The position numbers were made by a program, and so were the translations under genes. Positions 15,119 to 23,452 of a stretch of 50,892 nucleotides of DNA are shown piece after piece. The notes beneath the pieces are model-generated. The model did not search any database and had not been told where the DNA came from. It saw only the letters and a list, made by a program, of their open reading frames with translations. The stretch is from CALKGK01 sp964649515. Lineage in GTDB: Bacteria; Bacteroidota; Bacteroidia; Flavobacteriales_D; Sanyastnellaceae. Location: NCBI GenBank assembly GCA_964649515.1, contig CAZYPV010000014.1, positions 1-50,892 on the forward strand, in the 5' to 3' direction. The number at the start of each line of letters is the position of its first letter. Position 1 is the first letter of the stretch.

Positions 15119-15651
15119 TGAAATTACTTTCAAGCCTTATCTTTCTCGGTCTGCTCTTCAGCGCGGGTCCGAAAGGAACTACCTTCCCTGAACTACAGGG
15201 CGAAAAACTCACCGGCGAGCAGCTCACTATTCCCAAAGATATTGGAAACAAGGTTTCCATTGTGGGGATGGCCTACAGCAAAAAATCAGAGGCCACGTTA
15301 AAAACATGGTACCAACCGATGTTTGATAAATTCGTACTTAAACGCGGTATTTTCGATGCTCAATACGACGTCAACCTCCTTTTCATCCCCATGTTTACTG
15401 GCGGAAAAAAAGCAGCCTACAATGTGAGTATCAAAAAAATGAAAGAATCGAACCGGGAAGACCTCTACCCCTACCTTTTGTTCTATAAAGGCGATCTTGA
15501 ACCGTACGTATCAACACTCGAGATGGACAACAAAGAACTGCCGTACCTCTTTATTTTGGATGAAGAAGGAGAAATCCTATACAGCACAAAAGGACTCTTC
15601 AATGAAAAGAAAATGAGCGAAATTGAGACTGTGCTGGACGCAAGGCTGTAA
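15115..15651 (+). CDS. Secreted thioredoxin-fold-like protein lacking cysteines
   Basis: The 178-residue protein has a short signal peptide (MMKLLSSLIFLGLLFSAG) and then strands and helices resembling a redoxin or ATP10-like fold: FPELQGEKLTGEQLTIP, KVSIVGMAYSKKSEATLKTW at the place where a CxxC would normally follow a beta strand, and PYLFILDEEGEILYSTKG near the end. There are no cysteines, so it cannot do thiol chemistry; a binding or chaperone role is more likely. Coupled to the M49 gene by a 4-base overlap. The call rests on fold-like pattern only. Confidence 0.55.
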   Translation: MMKLLSSLIFLGLLFSAGPKGTTFPELQGEKLTGEQLTIPKDIGNKVSIVGMAYSKKSEATLKTWYQPMFDKFVLKRGIFDAQYDVNLLFIPMFTGGKKAAYNVSIKKMKESNREDLYPYLLFYKGDLEPYVSTLEMDNKELPYLFILDEEGEILYSTKGLFNEKKMSEIETVLDARL

Positions 15652-15695
15652 CCGTTCGCTTTGGTATAACAGAAGAGCTGGCTGAATGGCCGACT

Positions 15696-16343
15696 CTAGT
15701 TGAACGGATTTTGTTTGTCAAATTGGTAAGCCCCAAACTCGGCTCCCCAGACATAGGTATCCGTCGAATCCCAACCACGGTCCCAGCTCCAAACCGCATT
15801 TCGATGAATGCTCACCTCTGATGTGGCATAAGCCGCGCCTCTGAAGTCGCTCAAACATGCACCTTGCTTTGTTGCACCGCTGAAGGTTTGTCCGTCCCAA
15901 GTGAGGAAAACATCGCAACCTTCTTTGAGACTCAATGAAGACAAATCGATGTTTTTCAGTAAGCTATCATTGTACTGAGCACCAATAAACAGGGAGTCTG
16001 CCGGCAAAAGAAAGATCTCACTTTTGAAACTCGAATCGTTTATTGCTGAAACGCGATAAACACGCTGACGATAAGGAGCTTCTGGCATGCTGCTCAATGC
16101 CTGTTCTACATAGAGATAATGCGCATCCTCTTTCTCAAGAAAAGGCTTCATGTGCAAGTCGATACTGTAGTAATTGCTGTCTACCGCTGCCTGAGCTGCG
16201 CTGTTGAAAGAGCCACTCATCCAATGAATCAAAGTATCCAAAGTGTGTTGCTCCGTTTGATGTTCTACTGCATTGGATTTGGGCTGATGACAAGCTGTTA
16301 AGCACAATGCGAAGGCTGCGATGAAGAGGAATGAATTTTTCAT
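15696..16343 (-). CDS. CpeT/CpcT-like lipoprotein
   Basis: The 215-residue protein has a lipoprotein signal (MKNSFLFIAAFALCLTAC) and a body that matches the CpeT/CpcT layout: LIHWMSGSFNSAAQA, LYVEQALSSMPEAPYRQRVYRV, LSLKEGCDVFLTWDGQTFSGATKQGACLS, and the closing SEVSIHRNAVWSWDRGWD. In cyanobacteria CpcT attaches bilins to phycobiliproteins; homologues are known outside phototrophs, where the ligand is unknown. Here the ATG overlaps the stop of the sugar transporter gene (16340-16343), so both come from one transcript. Probably a periplasmic binding or lyase-like protein. Confidence 0.7.
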   Translation of the reverse strand: MKNSFLFIAAFALCLTACHQPKSNAVEHQTEQHTLDTLIHWMSGSFNSAAQAAVDSNYYSIDLHMKPFLEKEDAHYLYVEQALSSMPEAPYRQRVYRVSAINDSSFKSEIFLLPADSLFIGAQYNDSLLKNIDLSSLSLKEGCDVFLTWDGQTFSGATKQGACLSDFRGAAYATSEVSIHRNAVWSWDRGWDSTDTYVWGAEFGAYQFDKQNPFN

Positions 16344-17680
16344 GAGCTGGATTTAAGTTGGTTTTCCTTGAGGGCTTTTCTACCAAACAAGACAATTACA
16401 AAATATAAAAGTGTAAGGGAACCAAATGCCAATGGAAACCCCTTGAAGTCGATGAGCAAACCGGTTAATCCTGGGATGACCGCCCCTCCTACAATGGCCG
16501 TACACAGCAAGCCTGAACCTTCTGCCTTGTATTCACCCATAGGTGCAATGGATAAGGTGAAAATGGTTGGGAACATGATGGAGTTGAATAAACCCACCGC
16601 CAAGATGCTGAACATAGCGGGGAGTCCGGACGAACTAATGGAAACTAGAATGAGCAGCATCGCTCCGATACCAAAAAAGCTCAACACCTTGGAAGGCTTG
16701 AAGACGCTTGTGAGGTATGCTCCGATGAATCGCCCAACCATTGCTGAGAACCAATAAAAGAACACGAAGCTTCCTACGATGCCTTTTTGATCCAATTCGT
16801 TGAATGATTTTCCAGTAAATGTTTCTGAAATGAAGGTAACAATCTGCTTGAGTGGCCCCACCTCTTTGATGGTTTCCACCAAGCCGAGTTGGACAAAATA
16901 ACTGGTGAGAAAAGACCCAATGGCCACCTCTGCACCAACGTAAACAAAAATGCCAGCAATTCCCCAACGAAGAACGGGGTACTTCAGCGCAGTAGCATAG
17001 CCAGAAAATGCACTTCCCTCCTTCTTGCTCTCCATGATCTTCGGCAGTTGCACCAAAGCAAAAACACCCGCCAATAGAAACACAAAAACGGCCAGAGTTA
17101 AGAACAGGTTTTGAACGGTACCTGCTTCTGCGAGAAAGTATGCCGCCTTACTGCTGTCGTCCAAAGCCTCTATTTCTTCACTGCTTAAAATTTGATCACT
17201 CAGAAGAAAAACAACAGCCAAGATAGGTGCGATGGTGGTTCCTAGGCTGTTGAAGGCTTGGGCAAGGTTGAGTCTGCTCGACGCACCTTCTTTCGGACCC
17301 AATACTGCGATGTAAGGATTGGCAGCCACTTGCAGCATGGTGATTCCTGACGCGACCACGAACAAGGCCATCAAGAACAAGCCATAAACCCTCACTCCAG
17401 CGGCAGGATAAAACAAGAGAGCGCCTATTCCTATCAGTACAAGACCAAAAATGATCCCTCTTTTGTAGCCCAATTTGGAAATGATCCACCCACCTGGAAT
17501 AGAGAACAGAAAATAGGCAATGAACCACGCAAATTGAATGATGCCTGCTTTGGCATAACTCAACTCGAATACCTCTTTTAACCGAGGAACCAAAGCATCT
17601 ACCAAAACGGTAATGAAGCCCCAAAGAAAGAATAAGACAGTAACTGCAATGAAAGGCAGGACGAGACGACGTTGACTCAC
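16340..17680 (-). CDS. Sugar MFS transporter, FucP/GluP family
   Basis: The 446-residue inner-membrane transporter has about 12 helices. The start (FIAVTVLFFLWGFITVLVDALVPRLKEVFELSYAKAGIIQFAWFIAYFL) and QVAANPYIAVLGPKEGASSRLNLAQAFNSLGTTIAP are characteristic of proton-coupled fucose/glucose/galactose carriers. A loop of about 30 residues around 265-295 sits between the middle helices. The start is GTG at 17680, as no ATG fits the family N-terminus. It is first in a two-gene operon with the CpeT-like lipoprotein. The exact sugar is unknown. Confidence 0.85.
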   Translation of the reverse strand: MSQRRLVLPFIAVTVLFFLWGFITVLVDALVPRLKEVFELSYAKAGIIQFAWFIAYFLFSIPGGWIISKLGYKRGIIFGLVLIGIGALLFYPAAGVRVYGLFLMALFVVASGITMLQVAANPYIAVLGPKEGASSRLNLAQAFNSLGTTIAPILAVVFLLSDQILSSEEIEALDDSSKAAYFLAEAGTVQNLFLTLAVFVFLLAGVFALVQLPKIMESKKEGSAFSGYATALKYPVLRWGIAGIFVYVGAEVAIGSFLTSYFVQLGLVETIKEVGPLKQIVTFISETFTGKSFNELDQKGIVGSFVFFYWFSAMVGRFIGAYLTSVFKPSKVLSFFGIGAMLLILVSISSSGLPAMFSILAVGLFNSIMFPTIFTLSIAPMGEYKAEGSGLLCTAIVGGAVIPGLTGLLIDFKGFPLAFGSLTLLYFVIVLFGRKALKENQLKSSS

Positions 17681-17773
17681 GATGTTTGATTTAGGTGCAG
17701 CAAGATAAGAACATCTTGCTGCTAATCCCTAAATCCTGTATAAATGACTTTGTTTCAAAAAATCCCAGAATGC

Positions 17774-20700
17774 TTATCTCAAGATGGTAATGAATCCTTG
17801 ACGCTCAAAGGCCTCGGTATCCATACCCTTTACCTTGATGACGTAATTATAGACCTCATCAACGGCAAAATACTCTCCGTTGTTAGTGGAGCCGTTCCAG
17901 ATTTCATCCATGTCTTTGGATTCAAAAACAATTTCGCCCCAACGGTTGAAAATTTGGATGGAATACTCTGAAATCTGTCCACCTTTGACTTGGAAGAAAT
18001 CATTCAACCCATCACCATTGGGTGAGAAAGCATTGGGAACGTAGAGAATGATCGGTGCATCTATGACCGTAAAGCTGCTATCGCGGCATCCGAGCGGATT
18101 CACTACCGTAAACATGGTAATGTACGCCTCCAATCCGTCAAACTCGTGGAAAGGATCTTCTTCGGTGCTTGAATTCCCATCGCCAAAATCCCAAAAGAAA
18201 TTGCAATCATCGCATTCCGGGTCTTCAGCGGCGTAAAATTGAACATCGGTTTCGTTCAGATAATCAAATGTGAAGGTTGCTCCAACGTGCTGCACTTCCA
18301 CAAAAACATTGTCTGAGGCTTGGTTTCCACAGGCATCGTTGACTTCGATTTGGTAGTTTGTAGAGTTGAGCGGACTGAAGTACTGTTCTTCGCCAAACAC
18401 TCCTGCATTCACCCATTCAATGGTTAAGGCACCTTCTCCTCCGCTTGCGTTTGCGAACAAATTCACACTGCTTCCCGCACAAATTACGGTGTCGTTAGAT
18501 ACACTTAACTCGATTGGAATCTCGAGTAAATCAAATTGAATGACATCCTCAGCCACCGAACCGCATTGATCTGTAATGGTGAGCACAATGGGCACACTGC
18601 TATACGATTGGAAAGTAATGTTATCCTCGGTACTCAAGACTTCTCCGTTTGAAGTCCATTGATAATTCAAGTTTCCTAATCCATTCGCGACAACAGGCTC
18701 GATGGGCACTTGGTCTGTGCACAGCGCCAAGATGTCGTCTCCAAGATCGAGTTCTGCAGGAGGGTTTACGATGGTGACCTCGGTAGTTGCAATGGCAACA
18801 CCGTCACAGGCATCAGAGAATTCCACCTCAATCAAACTGGTTGTGTTGAAGCTCTCTGAAATGGAAGGGTTTCCACCCAAGGCTTCTCCGCTGGTGAGGT
18901 TGGTCCATGAATACTGAAATGCGGGAACTCCTTGAATCACTTCAACTTCAATATCGAAGACGTCTAAACACGTTCCTGAAAGGTTTTGAGGGAGGGCAAT
19001 TTCAACTTCCGGCTCGAGCACTACGATGTCCAAAAAGGCAGTACCTACTTGTCCGCAAGCATCTTGCACCTGAAACTCTACCGTTTCTGAGCCAAGGGGC
19101 ACATAATCCAGTGTTTGGTTGAAGCTGATGAAGCTGTTGTTTTCATCAAACCACGAAAACTGAACATAGGGTTGCTCTCCTCCAGACACTATTGGTGTGG
19201 CCGAAATGGGCTGTTCGCATCCGGTGACGATTTCGTCTGGCATTTCAATCACGAGTTCTGGAACATTCAAATCCACATTGATGAAGGCCGATTCCTCAAA
19301 ACCGCAACCGTCCGTCACCACCAAGTGAATCTCAGACGCACCTTGCCACGTTCCGTAAAACAGTGAATTTTCAAAACCAAACAAGTTGTTTCCATTTTGA
19401 TCTTGCCATTCATAAGTAAAGTTTCCGTCACCGCCGCTCGCAGAACCAGTCACTTCAACAAAATCATTGCAATTCAAAAGGAGGTCGCCATTGTCGATGC
19501 TTACCCCTATTTCAGGGAACTCGAGAATAACGATATCAATGATTGCATCATCAGAAGGCATCCCACAAGTATCACTAACAATCACATTGTACGAGGTGCT
19601 AACGTCCGGATTAACGGATATTTCGGCAGTAGTTTCACCCGTGTCCCAATCGTAAGAGAAATTGCCGTAACCTCCTGTGATGGTGGGGGTAATCACTTGT
19701 TCATCACCAAGACACATCGTTAACTCATAGCCTTCAACCACAAGCGGGTCCGGAACATCAAAAATTTCGAACTCAAAATAAGAAACCAAACCTCCTCCAT
19801 TACAAGCAGCCAGATTGAGAATCTCCATTTGAACGGTTTCAATACCTTCAATAATTCCATCTTCAAAGGCATCTACTTCAAATTGAACAGATTCAACCCC
19901 AGGTGGAAATACAATGGTATCGGGCAAGAAGGTGTAATCTGTTCCATTGATTGCCGTTCCCGTGTATTCAACAATGATCATTTCTTCAATTTCCAAAACA
20001 GTCTCAATTGGACGAGTGAAAGTGAGCGTTGCCAAACCGCAATCTTCGTAAATTTTATCGCTTTCTCCATCTCCAACATCAATCGATAAATCCACGTCCA
20101 CAACAGAGTTAGAGGTAAATGACCCCGCTTCGAGAACAACAACAGATTCGAGTGCGGTATCAGACCCATCGGCGATGGCCAATTTAATGTGATAAGTTTC
20201 ACCACAACTCACTGGGTAGATGGCCTCAAGCTTGACTGTAAACCCATTAACACACACATCCTCGTTATTGGGATTGTCGTTATAATACTCTGAATTTAGA
20301 TCGGGGTTTACGGATGAAATGGTGATGGGCAATTGCGGAGTTTGGTTGGGAACCTCAGCGATGTTCACAGCCCCATCGGCATAAGGACCATTGATTCCAG
20401 GACCGGATAAAAAGAATGCAAAAATATCGTTGTACTGGGAGTTGATCCAAGTCAACCATTCATCAGAAGCGAAGGAATAATTGAATTTGACGGTATCTCC
20501 AGTAGCAATGAAATCAAACTCAAGCGCGCAAACATCATTCACGGAAGTTACAGTAATGGGCTGACCGATGAGATCTCCTACGGAATTCGCGATGTCCAAC
20601 AGATCTTGATCACCAGAAACAGGGTTGGTGAGCGGATCGAAGGATTCTACACATCCATCAGCAACAAAATCAGTAGCATACTGTGTAGAAAGAACGAGCC

Positions 20701-20914
20701 CTTCGGTGAGAGGGAACCAGTCGCCCTGACCTTCAGTGTAATGTCCAATTTGTTCTTCTGCACCTGTATATTCAATGTTGAAAGCGGTAACACCTGATCC
20801 AAGGAGAACATCATTCACATATTCTTCCATTGTTAGACCTGAGGTCACTTGCTGGGCAGTAGCTGAAGTAAAGCTCAATAGAATGAAGCTCAATAGGGCT
20901 AAAAAGTTTTTCAT
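17774..20914 (-). CDS. Large T9SS-exported multidomain surface protein (choice-of-anchor L, Calx-beta, Ig-like repeats, PKD)
   Basis: The 1046-residue protein has a signal peptide (MKNFLALLSFILLSFTSATAQ). In order: a choice-of-anchor-L-like domain (GLVLSTQYATDFVADGC... FNYSFASDEW), a Calx-beta-like segment (ATLTFTRP... NGTDYTFLPDTIVFPPG), about six Ig/SprB-like repeats with GGxGxxxYxW motifs, a PKD domain (FFWDFGDGNSSTEEDP), and a C-terminal type B T9SS signal (NAFSPNGDGLNDFFQVKG... IFNRWGEIVFES). Such proteins are exported through T9SS and act as adhesins or in gliding. The ATG at 20914 starts the signal peptide; frames extending to 21178 overlap the divergent methyltransferase and are spurious. 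Confidence 0.9.
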   Translation of the reverse strand: MKNFLALLSFILLSFTSATAQQVTSGLTMEEYVNDVLLGSGVTAFNIEYTGAEEQIGHYTEGQGDWFPLTEGLVLSTQYATDFVADGCVESFDPLTNPVSGDQDLLDIANSVGDLIGQPITVTSVNDVCALEFDFIATGDTVKFNYSFASDEWLTWINSQYNDIFAFFLSGPGINGPYADGAVNIAEVPNQTPQLPITISSVNPDLNSEYYNDNPNNEDVCVNGFTVKLEAIYPVSCGETYHIKLAIADGSDTALESVVVLEAGSFTSNSVVDVDLSIDVGDGESDKIYEDCGLATLTFTRPIETVLEIEEMIIVEYTGTAINGTDYTFLPDTIVFPPGVESVQFEVDAFEDGIIEGIETVQMEILNLAACNGGGLVSYFEFEIFDVPDPLVVEGYELTMCLGDEQVITPTITGGYGNFSYDWDTGETTAEISVNPDVSTSYNVIVSDTCGMPSDDAIIDIVILEFPEIGVSIDNGDLLLNCNDFVEVTGSASGGDGNFTYEWQDQNGNNLFGFENSLFYGTWQGASEIHLVVTDGCGFEESAFINVDLNVPELVIEMPDEIVTGCEQPISATPIVSGGEQPYVQFSWFDENNSFISFNQTLDYVPLGSETVEFQVQDACGQVGTAFLDIVVLEPEVEIALPQNLSGTCLDVFDIEVEVIQGVPAFQYSWTNLTSGEALGGNPSISESFNTTSLIEVEFSDACDGVAIATTEVTIVNPPAELDLGDDILALCTDQVPIEPVVANGLGNLNYQWTSNGEVLSTEDNITFQSYSSVPIVLTITDQCGSVAEDVIQFDLLEIPIELSVSNDTVICAGSSVNLFANASGGEGALTIEWVNAGVFGEEQYFSPLNSTNYQIEVNDACGNQASDNVFVEVQHVGATFTFDYLNETDVQFYAAEDPECDDCNFFWDFGDGNSSTEEDPFHEFDGLEAYITMFTVVNPLGCRDSSFTVIDAPIILYVPNAFSPNGDGLNDFFQVKGGQISEYSIQIFNRWGEIVFESKDMDEIWNGSTNNGEYFAVDEVYNYVIKVKGMDTEAFERQGFITILR

Positions 20915-21025
20915 CGATAAGTAATTTCGCGAAGGTTTGATAATAAGACTCCATTGAATCCCAAACGGTTGCTTATTATTATGGAAATATCCGAAGCAAT
21001 ACCCAAACTCACAAATTATAGCCTT

Positions 21026-21033
21026 TATCTTTG
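21026..21033 (+). promoter_or_regulatory. Candidate -7 element TATCTTTG for the methyltransferase gene
   Basis: TATCTTTG matches TAnnTTTG and lies 17 bases upstream of the ATG at 21051. The -33 TTG is not obvious. It fits the divergent arrangement with the T9SS protein gene. Confidence 0.5.
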
Positions 21034-21050
21034 CCAAAAATAAAAGCAAC

Positions 21051-21758
21051 ATGGCAACATCAGATGTTTTTGGCTTGGCTTTCGAGGCGTACTTGAATGG
21101 TGAGGCTGCTGCAGAAATCGGGGTGAAAATCAATGGTGAATTGGATGATCCCATAGCCGTCGAACACTTCTTTCGCACTTACGAAGACATGCCCTTTCTC
21201 GAGCAATATGCCATGAACATGTGCGAAGGTAAAGTAGCTGATCTTGGAGCAGCAGCGGGTTGTCATGCCCTTCACTTACAAGCCATGAATTTCGATGTTA
21301 CGGCCATTGAGCAAGATAAAACGGCTTGTGATATCATGCGGAAAAGAGGGGTGATGAAAGTGATGCAGAAGGATGCTTTTCACCTCGAAGGAAAATACGA
21401 CACCATTCTCCTGATGATGAACGGATGGGGAATGGGGAAGAACGTGGCAGGAACCTTGAAATTGATTCAGCACTTGAAAACATGCTTAAATCCGGGTGGG
21501 ATGATTTTAGGAGATACGTCCGACCTGATCTACATGCATGAAAATGAAAAGGGACAGCCTCAGCCATCCCTTCATATGAAAAATTATTATGGTGAACTTC
21601 ACTTTGAAGTGACCTATGCCCACCATTCGAACACTTTTAACTGGATCTATCCAGATCCTTCGCTCCTAGAGTTGATTGCACAAGAAGCCGGACTTGAATT
21701 CACGCTCCATGCAGAGGGCGAACATTACGACTACTTGGTCTCTATGCGACTTATCTGA
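21051..21758 (+). CDS. Class I SAM-dependent methyltransferase
   Basis: The 235-residue soluble enzyme has motif I VADLGAAAGCHALHLQ (the SAM-binding glycine loop), an acidic residue after the second strand (VTAIEQDKTACDIMRKRG), and YDTILLMMNGWGM as motif IV. The substrate is not evident. The layout, with GETSDLI-like GDTSDLIYMHENEKGQPQ and the closing EGEHYDYLVSMRLI, suits a small-molecule or lipid methyltransferase. Its last 8 bases overlap the end of the convergent sigma factor gene. Confidence 0.8.
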   Translation: MATSDVFGLAFEAYLNGEAAAEIGVKINGELDDPIAVEHFFRTYEDMPFLEQYAMNMCEGKVADLGAAAGCHALHLQAMNFDVTAIEQDKTACDIMRKRGVMKVMQKDAFHLEGKYDTILLMMNGWGMGKNVAGTLKLIQHLKTCLNPGGMILGDTSDLIYMHENEKGQPQPSLHMKNYYGELHFEVTYAHHSNTFNWIYPDPSLLELIAQEAGLEFTLHAEGEHYDYLVSMRLI

Positions 21759-22254
21759 AGTCTGTCAACTTCCCAGCCAACTTCTTTCTTGCGTGGAAGA
21801 TTCTACTCTTCACTGTTCCCATTGGAATTTCCAAGTTGGCAGCGATTTCATCGTAGTGATATCCTTCGATGAACATGGAGAAAGGAACTCTAAATTCTTT
21901 GTTCAAAGAGCTGATGGCTCCTCGGATGTCCTTTTCGCTGATTTGTGTGGTCACTGAATCCACAGAATAATCTTGGCTACTGTTCAAAAAGTAGTTGTTG
22001 TCTGTGCTGTCGGTGATGGTGTTTTGAAATTTCTTTCTCTTGTAGTTGTTGATGAAGATGTTTCTCATGATGGTGAACAACCATCCTTTGATGTTGGTAC
22101 CCTCTTTGAAGTTGTTCTTGTACCTCAAAGCTTTAAGGAAGGTGTCCTGAATGAGATCGTCCGCATCCTGGGAGTCTCTTGTAAAACTGTAAGCGAAGCC
22201 GCGGAGAAATTCCGTGTGGCTGGTAAGGAGCTGATTGAATTCGATGCTTGACAT
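21751..22254 (-). CDS. ECF-type RNA polymerase sigma factor
   Basis: The 167-residue protein has the two-domain sigma-70 ECF layout. Region 2 (FLRGFAYSFTRDSQDADDLIQDTFLKALRYKNNFKEGTNIKGWLFTIMRNIFINNYKR) binds core polymerase and the -10 region; region 4 (FRVPFSMFIEGYHYDEIAANLEIPMGTVKSRIFHARKKL) is the helix-turn-helix for -35. This is the common Bacteroidota RpoE-like ECF form without an adjacent anti-sigma gene. ATG at 22254. Its targets are unknown. The 178-base upstream gap is AT-rich and ends in an inverted repeat. Confidence 0.9.
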   Translation of the reverse strand: MSSIEFNQLLTSHTEFLRGFAYSFTRDSQDADDLIQDTFLKALRYKNNFKEGTNIKGWLFTIMRNIFINNYKRKKFQNTITDSTDNNYFLNSSQDYSVDSVTTQISEKDIRGAISSLNKEFRVPFSMFIEGYHYDEIAANLEIPMGTVKSRIFHARKKLAGKLTDFR

Positions 22255-22366
22255 GATCTTTTTTGTTTAAGTGAACAGGACAAATATTAAACAAAAGTCG
22301 TCTCGAAACAAATTTTTGTCGAACTATTTACGAAATCAGTTAAACAAAAAATGTGAAAAAACAGTA

Positions 22367-22434
22367 AAACCCTATCTCGCTCCCTAGAGGGATGAGGCGT
22401 TCAATGAAAAGGATAAAGTGAAAAAATAGGGTTT
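22367..22434. terminator. Long inverted repeat between the sigma factor and MerR genes
   Basis: AAACCCTAT (22367-22375) is complemented by ATAGGGTTT (22426-22434), giving a 9-base stem around a 50-base loop that itself holds TCCCTAGAGGGA. The right arm includes the stop codon of the MerR-type gene, which reads towards it, so it may end that transcript. There is no strong T-run, so this is a weak call. Confidence 0.35.
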
Positions 22435-23329
22435 AGCCCAAAAGCTGATCCATCATGACGTTGGCGTTCGGATAAAACACAATCCGATCGGCAGATGGTG
22501 AGGTAACGTCAGTAAATACCGGGCCTGTGAAGTGGAATTGACAATCTGACTTCGCAAAAGTGAGCTTGATTCGTTGAAGGTATTGTTCTACCTCGTTTGT
22601 TGAAGGATGGGTGGTACAAATGGAAACAAAGTTCACTTTTTTGAACTTCTTCTCCACTTGCATGAGGTCTTCGAAAGGAACGCTTTGACCTAAAAAGATG
22701 GTTTTCTTGCCTGCTTGTCTTAGTAGGAGCTGGCTCAAAAGCAAACTGATGTCGTGAATTTCTTGTTCTGGAAGAAACATCACAAACAAGCGATCATCTG
22801 CTGGGGCTTCTGCCGTGCCCTCATCTTTATACTCATCGGTTAAAGAAAAGAGTTTCTGCCGGATCAGGTTGGAGATGAAATGTTCTTGGGCCGGACAAAT
22901 CGTGCTCGTGAGCCACAATACACCTACATGCTGCATGAACGGCAGGAACAAGCGTCCGAAGGTCTCCCTGATACTGTATTGCTCTAAAAAATGATCAGCA
23001 ATTTGGTGGAAGAGGGCCTCGTCGTAATTCAACATGGCCAATTTGAGCATATTGAGATAATGAGCCTCCTCCCCTTCAGGATTATTGGCTTCAGAGATGG
23101 CGGCTTGCATCTCTTTTTCAGTCATCTCCGCAATTTTGGAGATTTTGTATCCCAATTTATTGAGCAGACCAATGTTCAAAAGAAGCTTGAGGTCAGCATC
23201 CGTATAAAAACGAATGTTGGTGCTCGTTCTTTTAGGCGTGAGGAGATCGTAACGTTGCTCCCAAGCACGTATCGTGTGTGCTTTGATGCCCGTAAAATTC
23301 TCAAGATCCTTAATTGAAAACTGCTGCAT
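22433..23329 (-). CDS. MerR-family regulator with CarH-like cobalamin-binding domain
   Basis: The 298-residue protein has an N-terminal MerR helix-turn-helix (FSIKDLENFTGIKAHTIRAWEQRYDLLTPKRT) and a C-terminal B12-binding region. The helical B12 cap carries W139 followed nine residues later by E149-H150, the Wx9EH motif of CarH/LitR light-sensing repressors. In the Rossmann-like part, E190-I-H192 corresponds to the lower axial histidine, with serine where the following glycine is usual. A light-dependent repressor is therefore possible. The ATG at 23329 gives the normal MerR start; the upstream in-frame TTG at 23353 is less likely. Confidence 0.8.
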   Translation of the reverse strand: MQQFSIKDLENFTGIKAHTIRAWEQRYDLLTPKRTSTNIRFYTDADLKLLLNIGLLNKLGYKISKIAEMTEKEMQAAISEANNPEGEEAHYLNMLKLAMLNYDEALFHQIADHFLEQYSIRETFGRLFLPFMQHVGVLWLTSTICPAQEHFISNLIRQKLFSLTDEYKDEGTAEAPADDRLFVMFLPEQEIHDISLLLSQLLLRQAGKKTIFLGQSVPFEDLMQVEKKFKKVNFVSICTTHPSTNEVEQYLQRIKLTFAKSDCQFHFTGPVFTDVTSPSADRIVFYPNANVMMDQLLG

Positions 23330-23410
23330 ATATAAAGGTAATCTCCTACTCAAACACCATTGATTTTAAAAAGTTCATTCACGAAAATAATTCTAAACTG
23401 CATGTTCACT

Positions 23411-23418
23411 TACCTTTG
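23411..23418 (+). promoter_or_regulatory. Candidate -7 element TACCTTTG for the GlmU-like gene
   Basis: TACCTTTG matches TAnnTTTG and lies 34 bases upstream of the ATG at 23453, in the divergent gap shared with the MerR-type regulator. The -33 position lacks TTG. A MerR protein could act here. Confidence 0.45.
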
Positions 23419-23452
23419 CCCCTATTCTTATCCATAGTTCAACCTTGATATC

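Noticed and set aside
20915..21178. Extended N-terminus of the large T9SS protein
   Set aside because: It would overlap the divergent methyltransferase gene and bury a clear signal peptide beginning at 20914.
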